Source: Algoriphagus hitonicola
Lineage (GTDB): Bacteria; Bacteroidota; Bacteroidia; Cytophagales; Cyclobacteriaceae
Direction: 5' to 3'
DNA: 64,000 nt
NCBI RefSeq assembly: GCF_900113375.1
Contig: NZ_FOPC01000003.1
Span: 62,001 to 126,000, forward strand
Shown here: one piece after another, positions 17,120 to 26,357 of the stretch
How positions within the stretch are numbered: the stretch's first letter is position 1
Layout of the letters: each line of letters begins with the position of its first letter
The notes under the pieces: generated by a model
Databases searched by the model: none
What the model was told of the DNA's origin: nothing
Seen by the model: only the letters and a program-made list of their open reading frames with translations
Translations under genes and position numbers: made by a program

Positions 17120-20100
17120 TTATCGCTTCAGGAGTCTTAGTACTTTTGTCTCCTGACCTTGATTCAAGTGAAGGTAATAAAGCCCCTTCTTGAAGCCTTG
17201 TCCACGGATTGACAATTCCATTTTTCCTTTGGAGAAGCTGGTTTTTCCAGATTGTAGGATATTTCCACTTTCGTCAAAAATCACATAGGAAACCACCACA
17301 TCAAGTTGCTGATCCAATTCTACCGAAATTTGATCCGCTATCGGGTTAGGGTAGAAAGTAAGAATCTTCGCATTAGCAAAATTGCTTTCCATATTTGCTG
17401 CGGTATTTGAGCTCTCACATGGGATTACACCACATGCACCCAAACTTGCCCCACGAGCCAAGAAGGAAGGAACTGCCGCTTGCGCCACACTGAGTGTATT
17501 GGTTTTACCCGATTTACCGGCAGGCATACAAAGCGTCACCTTGTCATTATTTTTACCACTTCTCACATCTACAACGCAGACAGTAACTTCATCGCTAAAG
17601 CTGTTGCCTACTTCATCCGTCACTGTCAAGGTGTAAGTGGTGGTCTCAGTAGGAGATACAGTGATTTCCTGACCAACCTGTCCATCACTCCAGGTGTAGG
17701 TGTAGTCGCCACTACCACCTGTAGCATCTTCAGCCCGAAGCGTGATACTTTCTAGTGGAGCATAACCCAAATAAACCACTCCACCTTCACCGGCATCTGA
17801 GTTGATGGCTTCACCAGCCAAGAAACGGACTGATACCGGCAAGTGGTCTGAGGTGGTATTTGCATAATTTTCAATCAGGTTGAAAGGAATGTAAAGGAAC
17901 TCCGAACCTTCTAGATAATTGTCATACAGTTCATCGGAGATCACAATATGATCAATCATATTATCATTGAAAATAAAGGAACGTAAACCTGCCTCACTAA
18001 GTGAAATGGTAACCCCATCAAAATCGGGATCAGAAATAATCACTTCATAAGTGCTAGGCCCATCTCCAATGGATTCATCCAAATCGTCATTGAAATCTCC
18101 CAAAAGAATGATATTATCGTCCGCATAGTAAGCATCCAAGCTGTCCTTCAATACCTGAACATCGTATCGCTTTCTGGCCAAATCCGAGTTGGAGGCACCT
18201 GATTTTGCGTGGATATTGATGAAGCTGATTTTCTCGTTCACTCCATTGATATTTGCTATTGCTGTAACCAACCACGGAAGTCGCCCACTAGACCAGAATG
18301 AGGAAGGAGTACCGGTAGGATAATCATCCAATAATGAATTTAGTCCCAATCGAGCCTCATCGTAAAATTCCTCAAATAATACCCGCTCGTCCACAAACTC
18401 CACAACTGCGGTATTGTAGACCAGGCAGAGTTTCTGAGGAGGGAAATCAGGGTCAAGCCCATCGAACGAACGGGAATAGCGATCCGAACAAATTACCGCA
18501 TATCCGGGCAATTCACTGATGATATCAGCCAGCAAGGCATCATCACTTACTTCCTGAACGGCAATCACATCCGGTAAGGTAGCCTGGAATAATTTCAAGG
18601 CATTTTCCGCTTGCAAAGTGACATTATTTGGCCCGAAATTCCTGTTTGTAGCCCCAAAAAACTCCATGTTCCAAGTCATCACATCGAGGGTCTCCTCGAC
18701 AGGGATATCCGATCCTATCGGTTCATAAACTGATGTGCCAGGAAGGTCTTCAATAAACCTTGGAAGTAATTGAAGCGTCCCTCTGAAGCTTCCCAAAACC
18801 CCAGTGATCCTCTGTGCCTCATCCGGGATCACTCGACCCACCAAACTATTGACCTGACCATCTATTCTCAGTTCAATAGTTCCGCTTCCATCCGTGATTA
18901 CATAATTGCTTTCTGGGAAAAGAAGTCCTTGAGAAATGGCAAAGGCAGCACTTGAAATGCTGATCAGTTGTCCTTCAAGGCTTGGGTTAATTTCTGAAAT
19001 TGGAACCTGAAGAGGTTCAACCACATTTCCTGAACTTATCAGTTCGACCTCCCGAACATTCCCCAATTGAATTTGCTGGTTAAACGCTCCCAAAGTACCA
19101 AAGAACTTGAGCTCATCTCCAATTTGGAAAAGTCCCTCACCATGGATTTCAGAATCAAACACAGGGATGCCTGCTGTCTCATCTTGGATGAAGGCAGGTC
19201 CGCCAAATTCATCACTTGCAGTAAGAATACCTTGAATCCATACTTCTGTTCCCTGGGGCTTTTGTCTGGCTTCCGCAATAGAGATGACTACAGGTTCTGG
19301 ATCTGGCTCTGGATCTACGATAACGCCCCCAAAGCTTTGACCGGAATTCACCAGGTCATAGGTGCTAGCGATAGAGGTCTCTGACCAGGAAAAGTCAGCA
19401 TAGGATAAACCGCTACCTTGGAGTTGAAGGGAAGTTCCGATAGGAGTAGTACCGGGCTGATCTACCCCCACATCTTCACTCAGGACCCCATCAGCAGGCC
19501 CGCCCACTGCAGTAAAGTTGCCCTCATAGCTCAAAAACTGAATGACTTCATTACTTGGACTTATCAAGGCAAATCCATCCGGTGAACCGTTTTGCAGGCC
19601 AGAGATTGGGAAAAATTTTGTTCCAAAGCCATTGTCCTGATTAGTTAGGATACCGCTTAGGTTAAGGGTATTATAAGTGTTTCCGTTCGACCCGTTGTAT
19701 AACACAAGTTGGTAGCCATTCAGATCTAGCCCTGCTGTTCCCGCTACTTCGATTCCTTCATTGACATCCGCCCCGGCATTGTCATAATGAAATTCGTTGA
19801 TAAATAGGACAGGAGCACCGGCAAATGTCTGTCCGTTATTTGCAGCACCAAAAGTTGAACTAGCTGGTTCCAACCAAGAGAAATCAGTGTACACCTTTCC
19901 CGTACCGCTGAGTTGCAGGGAGAAACCGATGGGTGTCCCGCCATCCTCATCTACACCAATATCTACGCTGCTCATCCCGTCAGCAGGTCCGCCTACAGCT
20001 TCAAAACTGCCCTCATAGCTGAGAAATTGAACGACTGTTCCATTGTTTACCAAGGCAATACCATCCGGTCCACCGTTTTGGATTCCGTTTGTCGGATATG

Positions 20101-20371
20101 TTTCCGAAATAAAACCAAATCCATTGCCTGAGTCTGAAATAGTTCCGGAAAGATTTCTCGTATTGTAATTCGATCCATTGGACCCATTGTAAAGTACAAT
20201 CGACCAACCCGTCAAATCCGTTCCTGCCGGACCTGCGATTTCAATCTCCTCTCCAGTGTCTGTTCCACTATTATCATAATGGATTTCATTGATAAATACC
20301 TCTTGGGCATTTACAGATATTCCCAATAAACCAAAGAATAGAAAATAAATGTTTAATAAAATTTTTCGCAT
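17120..20371 (-). CDS. Large secreted nuclease: two lamin-tail-like domains, OB-like region, endonuclease/exonuclease/phosphatase domain and T9SS sorting tail
   Basis: From the ATG at 20371 the protein has 1083 residues and a signal peptide ending ...ISVNAQE. Two tandem lamin-tail-like domains follow (about 23-180 and 190-350), each with FINE.HYDN and a ..GSNG..YNT repeat. Next comes an OB-like segment (about 365-530, ISIAEARQKPQGTEVWIQGI). The endonuclease/exonuclease/phosphatase domain is about 560-850, with catalytic TWNMEFFG, VQEV, LLGDFNDD and TSDHLPVSV. A PKD/Ig-like piece and a C-terminal type A sorting domain (FYPNPIADQISVE ... LRLLKR) complete it. It should be exported by the type IX system and act on DNA or nucleotides outside the cell. 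The longer start at 20398 is less likely. Confidence 0.9.
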   Translation of the reverse strand: MRKILLNIYFLFFGLLGISVNAQEVFINEIHYDNSGTDTGEEIEIAGPAGTDLTGWSIVLYNGSNGSNYNTRNLSGTISDSGNGFGFISETYPTNGIQNGGPDGIALVNNGTVVQFLSYEGSFEAVGGPADGMSSVDIGVDEDGGTPIGFSLQLSGTGKVYTDFSWLEPASSTFGAANNGQTFAGAPVLFINEFHYDNAGADVNEGIEVAGTAGLDLNGYQLVLYNGSNGNTYNTLNLSGILTNQDNGFGTKFFPISGLQNGSPDGFALISPSNEVIQFLSYEGNFTAVGGPADGVLSEDVGVDQPGTTPIGTSLQLQGSGLSYADFSWSETSIASTYDLVNSGQSFGGVIVDPEPDPEPVVISIAEARQKPQGTEVWIQGILTASDEFGGPAFIQDETAGIPVFDSEIHGEGLFQIGDELKFFGTLGAFNQQIQLGNVREVELISSGNVVEPLQVPISEINPSLEGQLISISSAAFAISQGLLFPESNYVITDGSGTIELRIDGQVNSLVGRVIPDEAQRITGVLGSFRGTLQLLPRFIEDLPGTSVYEPIGSDIPVEETLDVMTWNMEFFGATNRNFGPNNVTLQAENALKLFQATLPDVIAVQEVSDDALLADIISELPGYAVICSDRYSRSFDGLDPDFPPQKLCLVYNTAVVEFVDERVLFEEFYDEARLGLNSLLDDYPTGTPSSFWSSGRLPWLVTAIANINGVNEKISFINIHAKSGASNSDLARKRYDVQVLKDSLDAYYADDNIILLGDFNDDLDESIGDGPSTYEVIISDPDFDGVTISLSEAGLRSFIFNDNMIDHIVISDELYDNYLEGSEFLYIPFNLIENYANTTSDHLPVSVRFLAGEAINSDAGEGGVVYLGYAPLESITLRAEDATGGSGDYTYTWSDGQVGQEITVSPTETTTYTLTVTDEVGNSFSDEVTVCVVDVRSGKNNDKVTLCMPAGKSGKTNTLSVAQAAVPSFLARGASLGACGVIPCESSNTAANMESNFANAKILTFYPNPIADQISVELDQQLDVVVSYVIFDESGNILQSGKTSFSKGKMELSIRGQGFKKGLYYLHLNQGQETKVLRLLKR

Positions 20372-20825
20372 ATAATGAAGATTAATTTTGGGACTCAATA
20401 TCTCACCATTTCTTGCTTTTTAATCAGTTTGAAAATTACCCTTTGGTTAATTTTTATTCTCAAAAACATTGCAAAAAGGTAATGAACTTTTTTAAACAAA
20501 AATGGCTAACACTAAAAGGATAGTAACCGATAAAAAAATCGATAATCCACTTCTTTGTATAGGAGGAGGATCTCGATCCCTCGAAAAGCATAATGACCGG
20601 ATTTTTCAAACTCAGTCGAAGGGAAATCGAATGTTTTGAAAACTCCCTAGGTTCCAAAGGACCTATTTGAATCAATTTCCAAAACAAAAATTTTTGAGCA
20701 TAAGGAGTCAAATAGTGAAATGGTTTTTGGTGCCCTATGACCTAGCTTCTTTCTACTTAAAGATATTATTCCATTGTGAGTCTCATCGCTCAACCCTATC
20801 TTTAAACACCCATCACCCAGCAATA
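20372..20825. other. Non-coding interval of about 450 bases
   Basis: This is the divergent interval between the nuclease and the TlpA-like gene. Short frames on both strands do not look like proteins. I see no clear repeats shared with the rest of the window and no strong hairpin. It presumably holds the promoters of both flanking genes. Confidence 0.5.
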
Positions 20826-21362
20826 ATGTATATAGCCGTTTCAAAAAGAATCGTTCAAACGAAACCAATTCGGATTTTACTTTTCGCCCTTGCCTGTTCA
20901 CTTTTCTTCTCAGCCTGCCAAAGCAAAGATTCTTCAGGGTCCGAGCAAAACTCCAACTCAAAGTCAGAGGCTGAATTTACCGATCTGAATAGGGAGAAAT
21001 CCAATCTTTCGGATTATAAAGGTAAACCCATCATCTTGCATTTTTGGGCGACTTGGTGCAAACCCTGCATCGAAGAATTTCCCTCGCTGAAAGAAGCACA
21101 ACCCCGATTGGAAAAGGAGAATGTGCAATTTTTAATCGCTTCTGATGAAGAGCTAGACTTGATCGAAAAGTTTCAGACTAGATTTAAAACCGGCTTGAAT
21201 CTAATTCAACTTAGTGAAGGGAGTTTAGCAGAGTTTGGAGTTTACGCCTTACCGACTACTTTGATATTGAATGCAGAGGGTAAAGAAATTAATCGCATAT
21301 CTGGAAAAATTGATTGGAGTAGCATTGAATCCATCGATCAATTGACCAATTTAAAGCAATGA
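20826..21362 (+). CDS. TlpA-like thioredoxin-fold lipoprotein
   Basis: From the ATG at 20826 the product is 178 residues with a signal and lipobox (LFALACSLFFSACQ), a short Ser/Asn/Glu linker, and a thioredoxin fold (about 55-178). The redox motif is WATWCKPC (CxxC with KP between). The cis-proline loop is YALPTT. The long frame from 20667 adds 53 residues with no signal character, which I reject. It should reduce or isomerise disulfides in the periplasm. Its stop overlaps the start of the next gene (ATGA), so the Cys-rich protein downstream is a likely partner or substrate. Confidence 0.9.
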   Translation: MYIAVSKRIVQTKPIRILLFALACSLFFSACQSKDSSGSEQNSNSKSEAEFTDLNREKSNLSDYKGKPIILHFWATWCKPCIEEFPSLKEAQPRLEKENVQFLIASDEELDLIEKFQTRFKTGLNLIQLSEGSLAEFGVYALPTTLILNAEGKEINRISGKIDWSSIESIDQLTNLKQ

Positions 21363-22579
21363 ATAAGCTGATTTTATTCCTCCTAGCATTCACCTTGATT
21401 TTCTCTTGTCAACCAAAAAGCGAAAAGCAGATGGAGCTATCGGAGATTTCTTTTCCTGGAAATGCTGATAGCTCCTTACCTTATTTGTACGCATCAGAGG
21501 ATGGACTTTTCCTGTCATGGACCGAAATGCTCAATGATTCTACCGCTGCTCTTTTTTACGCTCAGTTTAAAAAAGGAAGCTGGAAAGAAGCTCAGATGAT
21601 AGCAAAAAGCTCCAATTGGTTTGTGAATTGGGCGGATTTTCCTGCAATTGTGGAGCATAAGGGTACTATTTTAACCCATATACTTCCCAAATCTTCTCCA
21701 AGTACATTTTCTTATGATGTCAAATTGAATGTGCTTTCAACTGGAGAAAACGAGTGGAAAACAGACCTTCCTTTGCATACCGATTCCACCTTTACAGAGC
21801 ATGGTTTTGTTTCTTCCATTCCCTATTCGGACAACTCATTTTTGCTTTCTTGGCTTGATGGAAGGAATACAGGTGGTAGCAGTCATGACCATTCTGAACA
21901 TTCGGGAGCAATGAGTATCAGGGCCGCTGAAGTGGATTTCCAAGGAAATGTCCTGTGGGACGAACTTTTGGATGCCAAAACCTGCGATTGCTGTCAGACA
22001 AGTGCTGCGATGACATCTGAAGGCCCCGTGGTTTTGTATAGAAATCGCTCTGATCGGGAGATTAGGGATATAGCAATTACGCGTTTGGTAAATGGAATGT
22101 GGACCGAACCCAAGATTATTCATGCCGACGGCTGGGAAATTGCCGGTTGCCCTGTCAATGGGCCCAAAGTGGACGCTCATCAGGAAAATGTTGCCGCCGC
22201 CTGGTTTACCGCCGCCAACGACACCCCTCAGGTCAAAGTTTCTTTTTCTACCAATTCTGGAGCTGATTTTATGGAACCTCAGGTTTTATCCGAAGGAAAC
22301 GCCATCGGCAGGGTAGATGTGGCTCTACTTGAGGATAATTCGGCCTTGGTAACCTGGATGGAAATGGAAGGGGATACCGCTTATATTTTCGTTCAAAAGG
22401 TAGGTTTGGACGGTAAAAAATCCCAAAAACACAAAGTGACTCCAATTGATTCGGGAAGAAAAAGCGGATTCCCTCAAATGGAAATAGGAGATGAGCAAGT
22501 TTATTTTGCCTGGACGCATCTAGAGAATTCCGAAAGCAATGTGAAACTGTCTACTTTTCCTCTTAGCCAATTTTACTGA
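21359..22579 (+). CDS. Cys-motif beta-propeller-like (sialidase-fold) lipoprotein
   Basis: A 406-residue lipoprotein (LTLIFSCQ). Repeated blade-like units contain FLSWTEM, FLLSWLDGR, VAAAWFTA, ALVTWMEM and VYFAWTH, suggesting a six-bladed sialidase-like propeller. A conserved-looking insertion KTCDCCQTSAA (about residue 200) and a later AGCPVNGP bring five cysteines together. The HDHSEH cluster at about 180-185 could bind metal. No sialidase Asp-box or RIP motif is clear, so enzymatic activity is not claimed. It is translationally coupled to the TlpA-like gene. Confidence 0.78.
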   Translation: MNKLILFLLAFTLIFSCQPKSEKQMELSEISFPGNADSSLPYLYASEDGLFLSWTEMLNDSTAALFYAQFKKGSWKEAQMIAKSSNWFVNWADFPAIVEHKGTILTHILPKSSPSTFSYDVKLNVLSTGENEWKTDLPLHTDSTFTEHGFVSSIPYSDNSFLLSWLDGRNTGGSSHDHSEHSGAMSIRAAEVDFQGNVLWDELLDAKTCDCCQTSAAMTSEGPVVLYRNRSDREIRDIAITRLVNGMWTEPKIIHADGWEIAGCPVNGPKVDAHQENVAAAWFTAANDTPQVKVSFSTNSGADFMEPQVLSEGNAIGRVDVALLEDNSALVTWMEMEGDTAYIFVQKVGLDGKKSQKHKVTPIDSGRKSGFPQMEIGDEQVYFAWTHLENSESNVKLSTFPLSQFY

Positions 22580-22715
22580 GATTCAATTCAACCCATTTTT
22601 TCTACAGTTCAAGCTTCAAATTATACGGTTTAAAATCTTTTTCATTGTATTTCAAACCAATAAAAATAGCGCTAGTTAATTGATTTATAAACAATTAACC
22701 AAAATCAATAAATCC

Positions 22716-23699
22716 ATGACCAATTCAATCAACCAATTTATCAAGGGAGGGCTAGTCCTTTTTCTCCTTGTATTTATGGCTGCCTGTTCTCAAATTGAAG
22801 ATCAGGCCACCCCGAAGCAAAATGAGTTAAAGCTCATTCCAGAAGTGCTTAAATCCATGGAAAATGATGGAGATGTCACTGACCCAAATGTACGGAAAAG
22901 TGCCGGCCGAACTTTTGCTACTTTCAATGCGGCTTTGGGAAAAAGTGGTTTAGCTTAAGTTTTCACCAGAAATGATCTCACTGTTTTCGCACCAACCGAC
23001 GCTGCCTTTGCAGAATTTGGATTGAACCCAGGTAATATTGGGAATTTGGAAAATCTGACAACTATTCTACTCTATCATGTCGTGGCCGGTTCGGTTTTTT
23101 CTGATGATTTGGAAGAAGGTTTTGTTCCAACTTTAAATGGAGCCGCGGTAGAAATCAGCCTGATGGACGGACCAAAGGTTAATGAATCCAATATCATTTT
23201 GGTAGATAAAGAAGCTAGAAATGGGGTAATTCACGGAATAGATGCGGTATTATTTCCTCCAGCTGAGAATATCAAGGAATTGGTGAATACCAATCCTGAT
23301 TTTTCCATTCTTAAAGCAGCGATCGAAGCTGCAGGAATTGAGGAGATTGTGGCAAATACGCAAAATATCACAGTTTTTGCTCCTACTGATCAAGCTTTTA
23401 TTGATTTGATTGACGCCCTTCCAACTGTAAATAATCTTGAGGAGTTGGTTGATTTTTTAGGTGGAACTGACGGATTAATCAACGTTTTGGCTTACCATGT
23501 TTTTGTAGATGGAAGAGTGTTTTCTTCAGATCTAACTGATATCAAAATTACCATGTTTTCGGGTGACGAAGTGACAATAGATACTTCAGGTCCTAAATTA
23601 ATTGATCTTGGCAGTGGAGAATCAAACATCATCGCAACTGATATTCAGGGAACAAATGGTGTAGTACATGTTATTGACCGGGTGTTACTGAACTTATAA
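22716..23699 (+). pseudogene. Fasciclin-domain lipoprotein gene interrupted by one in-frame TAA
   Basis: The frame from ATG 22716 to 23699 codes for a lipoprotein (LVFMAACSQ) with two fasciclin (FAS1) domains, each with the TVFAPTD motif (first about residues 91-97, second about 223-229) and YHV. It is continuous except for a TAA at 22956-22958. Upstream ends ...NAALGKSGLA and downstream continues VFTRNDLTVFAPTDAAF in the same frame, so one base change, such as TCA or GAA to TAA, would explain it. No frameshift is seen. Alternatives are a base-calling error or stop read-through. The stop falls inside domain 1; domain 2 could only be made from an internal start (for example 23022). Confidence 0.85.
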
Positions 23700-23721
23700 A
23701 ACCAACCAACGACCATAATCG

Positions 23722-23750
23722 AAAAGCGTGGCGATAGCTGCGCTTTTTTT
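23722..23750 (+). terminator. Terminator after the fasciclin gene
   Basis: AAAAGCG (23722-23728) pairs with CGCTTTT (23741-23747), followed by T-rich sequence, 22 bases beyond the fasciclin stop. A 12-base loop separates the arms. Confidence 0.72.
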
Positions 23751-23945
23751 ATTTTTTCCGGATGAGTTTATGGAATATGATCATGAGATCTCATTCGTTA
23801 GAGGCTGCCTTCAGCAAAAAGTTTTACAACGTTCTGTTCCAGTTAAACAGTTATCCGATTAAACAATTTCACCGATCAATTCCTTGAATTTCCTCTGCAT
23901 CCTCCCCATATTCGTGGCTTAAATTTTAGCAATAGACCATCGCCC

Positions 23946-24395
23946 GTGAATATTTCTCATACATTAAAAGCTTTTGACGAACTTACCGTTTACGAACTCT
24001 ATGATCTTCTCCGTCTGAGAAGTGAGGTTTTTGTGGTGGAGCAAAATTGCGTTTTTCTGGATCAGGATGATAAAGATCAAAAATGTCATCACGTCCTTCT
24101 TTACGCGGATAATCAATTAGCGGGGTATTGTAGGTTGGTTCCGGCAGGAATATCCTATAAAGAAGTAGCGATCGGAAGGGTCGTAAGCGCCCCGGATTTT
24201 AGAGGGAAAGGAATGGGAAGAAAAGTGATGGAACTTGGGATTGATTATTGTCAAAAGCTCTACGGTCCCTGCAATATCCGTCTGGGCGCCCAAACTTATG
24301 CACTTAATTTTTATAAATCCCTCGGATTTGTTCCCGAAGGAGAGACCTATGATGAAGATGGAATCGAGCATATCGAGATGGTGAAAAAGGTTTGA
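23946..24395 (+). CDS. ElaA-type GNAT acetyltransferase
   Basis: A 149-residue GNAT-fold protein. The ElaA signature is visible in LYDLLRLRSEVFVVEQNC with DLDQDD-like following residues (FLDQDDKDQKCHH). The acetyl-CoA loop is APDFRGKGMGRKVM, about residues 82-95. The CoA-proximal NFYKSLGFVPEG lies near the C-terminus. The start codon is GTG (23946); no in-frame ATG precedes it closely. The substrate is unknown. It is a single gene with repeats following. Confidence 0.9.
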   Translation: MNISHTLKAFDELTVYELYDLLRLRSEVFVVEQNCVFLDQDDKDQKCHHVLLYADNQLAGYCRLVPAGISYKEVAIGRVVSAPDFRGKGMGRKVMELGIDYCQKLYGPCNIRLGAQTYALNFYKSLGFVPEGETYDEDGIEHIEMVKKV

Positions 24396-24505
24396 AGAGA
24401 TGATCATTTGTCAGTGCAATTGAACTTCGAGATTCATCATTTCGCATCTATCATTCGATTTTTTTGGCCGACGTTCGGGAATTGGTTCTATCAATTTCTT
24501 TCTTC

Positions 24506-24613
24506 CTCCTCGGCGCAATGAGGCGTGTATCCATTGGATCCTCGGGCCGAGGTTGAATTCCTTCCTAAAACCTTAACCCCGCATTTTGCTCGTCGTTCCT
24601 CCTCGCTCATACG
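24506..24613 (+). repeat. Interspersed repeat, copy 1
   Basis: This copy carries CCTCGGCGCAATGAGGC, GTATCC, ATCCTCGGGCCGAGG, CCCCGCATTTTGC and ends near CATACGGGG. It matches copy 2 at 25011-25125 in the order and spacing of those blocks. The GCCGAGG block pairs with the CCTCGGC block, giving a foldable arm. Confidence 0.6.
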
Positions 24614-24762
24614 GGGCTACGCCACAGGCGCACAGGTATTCATGGTTAAAGGCCCGCCTGCGTCGGGCAGGCCTTCAAGCTTTTTCGATTTTCCCACTGA
24701 CCATTGGTTTTAGAACCAGCCTTACAGCATTTACGGTTTTTTGGAGCATTGGAAAACCGTTA

Positions 24763-24808
24763 AAAAATGAGCTAGTCCCGAACTTGTTTCGGGAATCCGC
24801 TCATTTTT
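24763..24808. repeat. Nested hairpin element
   Basis: Outer arms AAAAATGAGC (24763-24772) and GCTCATTTTT (24799-24808) pair perfectly. Between them an inner hairpin TCCCGAAC...TTTCGGGA (24776-24794) is inserted. It could work as a terminator, but no gene ends close to it. Confidence 0.65.
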
Positions 24809-25010
24809 AGGTTTGAAAATGCGACAAAAAATCAAATCGCAAACGGGTTGTAAGTCCTTGAAAAGATTTGGAGCGATTTGAAGTAAAGGCTGAGGCTGGT
24901 AGGTTTTTGGTTACTTTTTGGCGGCAAAAAGTGACAAATAAGAAGCGGTAAAAACAACTTTGACGGGTTAAATTCATTAAGGATGTTTTCCTAATCAATT
25001 TTTGTCTACC

Positions 25011-25125
25011 TCCTCGGCATAACGAAGCTGGTATCCGACAAATCCTCGGGCCGAGGTGTGGGTTTTTTGGCATGAACAAACCCCGCATTCCATTCGGCAT
25101 TCTGCCTCACTCCATACGGGGCTAT
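25011..25125 (+). repeat. Interspersed repeat, copy 2
   Basis: Same block order as copy 1 (CCTCGGCATAACGAAGC, GTATCC, ATCCTCGGGCCGAGG, CCCCGCATTCC, CATACGGGG). Between the blocks the bases diverge, so the family is old or structurally constrained. Confidence 0.6.
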
Positions 25126-25390
25126 TCATAGATTGACCCCTTCAGGTTCTTTTTTCATGCCTAATGTTGCCTAGTAAAAATCTGTCTTCCACCTATCGCT
25201 CTCCAACATCGGACATCTGTCATCGGATACCCGACCCAAACTTGGCTATTCATCTTTTCCCATTCATTATTCGATATTTTTTTCTTGACATGTCAAATTC
25301 TCTTAATCCCAATTCCCTTAGCAAAAAATTCAAATTTTGCTTCTGTTAAGATTCCGTATATTCATAGCTAGATATCTTTCTAGTTATTAA

Positions 25391-26179
25391 ATGAAGAAAA
25401 CGAAAAATCTACCTTACCTAATTGTATTGGCCTTATTCATTTTGGTCTGTTCCTGTAAGCAAAAAAAAGAAAGTGAATGGGTGCCAATTTTCAATGGCAA
25501 AGACCTAGATGGATGGTCACCAAAGTTTACTGGGGAGAAGTATGGGGTCAATTACCTGAATACCTTTCGGGTAAAAGAAGGGAAACTCATAGTCTCATAT
25601 GATGGCTATGACAATTTTGATGAAAATTTTGGGCATCTTTTTTATCAGGAAAAGCTTTCCCGATACCGCTTGCGCTTAGAATACCGCTTTGTTGGAGACA
25701 CGGTTCCCGGCACCCCATCTTGGGCTTTTAAAAACAGCGGCATAAAATATCATACTCCGCATCCTTCTGAGCTACCTCTTGACCAAATACTGCTGAATGC
25801 CGTTGAAGCTCAAATTTTGGGAGGTGATGGCAAAACTGAGCGGTTTACAGGAAATGTATGTACAGCAGGAACCCATATAGTTATGAATGACAGTCTGATT
25901 ACCCAACATTGTACTAATTCCAGCTATCCCGCGATAAGTGATAGCAGTTGGGTAAAGATGGAAATCGAAGTACAGGGGAGTCAAAAAGTCATTCACAAGA
26001 TCAATGGGGAGGTTGTGATGGAGTACTCTCAACCCCAATACGATGATACCGATGAATTTGCCAAGGAACTCATGGAAAAGGGTCACCCCAGAATTATCAG
26101 TGAGGGTTATATCGCACTTCAGGCAGAAGGACATCCCATAGAATTCAGGAATATTGAGCTGATGAGGTTGGACAAATGA
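25391..26179 (+). CDS. DUF1080 (3-keto-disaccharide hydrolase-like) lipoprotein
   Basis: A 262-residue lipoprotein (LFILVCSCKQ) with the DUF1080 start motif WVPIFNGKDLDGW and a beta-jelly-roll body, with NSGIKYHT and AVEAQILGG. Members of this family are concanavalin-like glycan-active proteins, some shown to cleave 3-keto sugars. The catalytic activity of this copy is not shown. It has its own upstream region; the next gene starts 178 bases on. Confidence 0.88.
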   Translation: MKKTKNLPYLIVLALFILVCSCKQKKESEWVPIFNGKDLDGWSPKFTGEKYGVNYLNTFRVKEGKLIVSYDGYDNFDENFGHLFYQEKLSRYRLRLEYRFVGDTVPGTPSWAFKNSGIKYHTPHPSELPLDQILLNAVEAQILGGDGKTERFTGNVCTAGTHIVMNDSLITQHCTNSSYPAISDSSWVKMEIEVQGSQKVIHKINGEVVMEYSQPQYDDTDEFAKELMEKGHPRIISEGYIALQAEGHPIEFRNIELMRLDK

Positions 26180-26357
26180 TGAATCGATGAGAGAATTATA
26201 GAATTGATTAATTGAGCCTACAAAACAATCGGCCAACTGAAAACTGCGACTGCCTACTTTACCCCATTCCCCGATTTTTTACCTACGGAATCATCAGACA
26301 CAAATTATTTCCTACTTTTAAAATTCATCCTATTATAACCTATTAAATCTTTCATCA

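Larger units (their letters stand above)
24396..25390. other. Gene-free repeat and palindrome region, about 1 kb
   Basis: No convincing gene lies here. Frames such as 24525-24713 (plus) and 24807-25100 (minus) are low-plausibility products of repeats. The interval contains a pair of related repeats, 24506-24613 and 25011-25125. Both have CCTCGGC near the start, ATCCTCGGGCCGAGG in the middle and CCCGCATT...TACGGGGCTA at the end. It also has hairpins at 24656-24672, 24733-24760 and 24763-24808. A segment with GGCGGCAAAAAGTGACAAA lies at about 24919-24939. It looks like an accumulation of mobile palindromic sequences. Confidence 0.65.

Noticed and set aside
24525..25100. Short frames in the 24.4-25.4 kb zone
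   Set aside because: They are made of palindromes and repeats and show no protein-like pattern.
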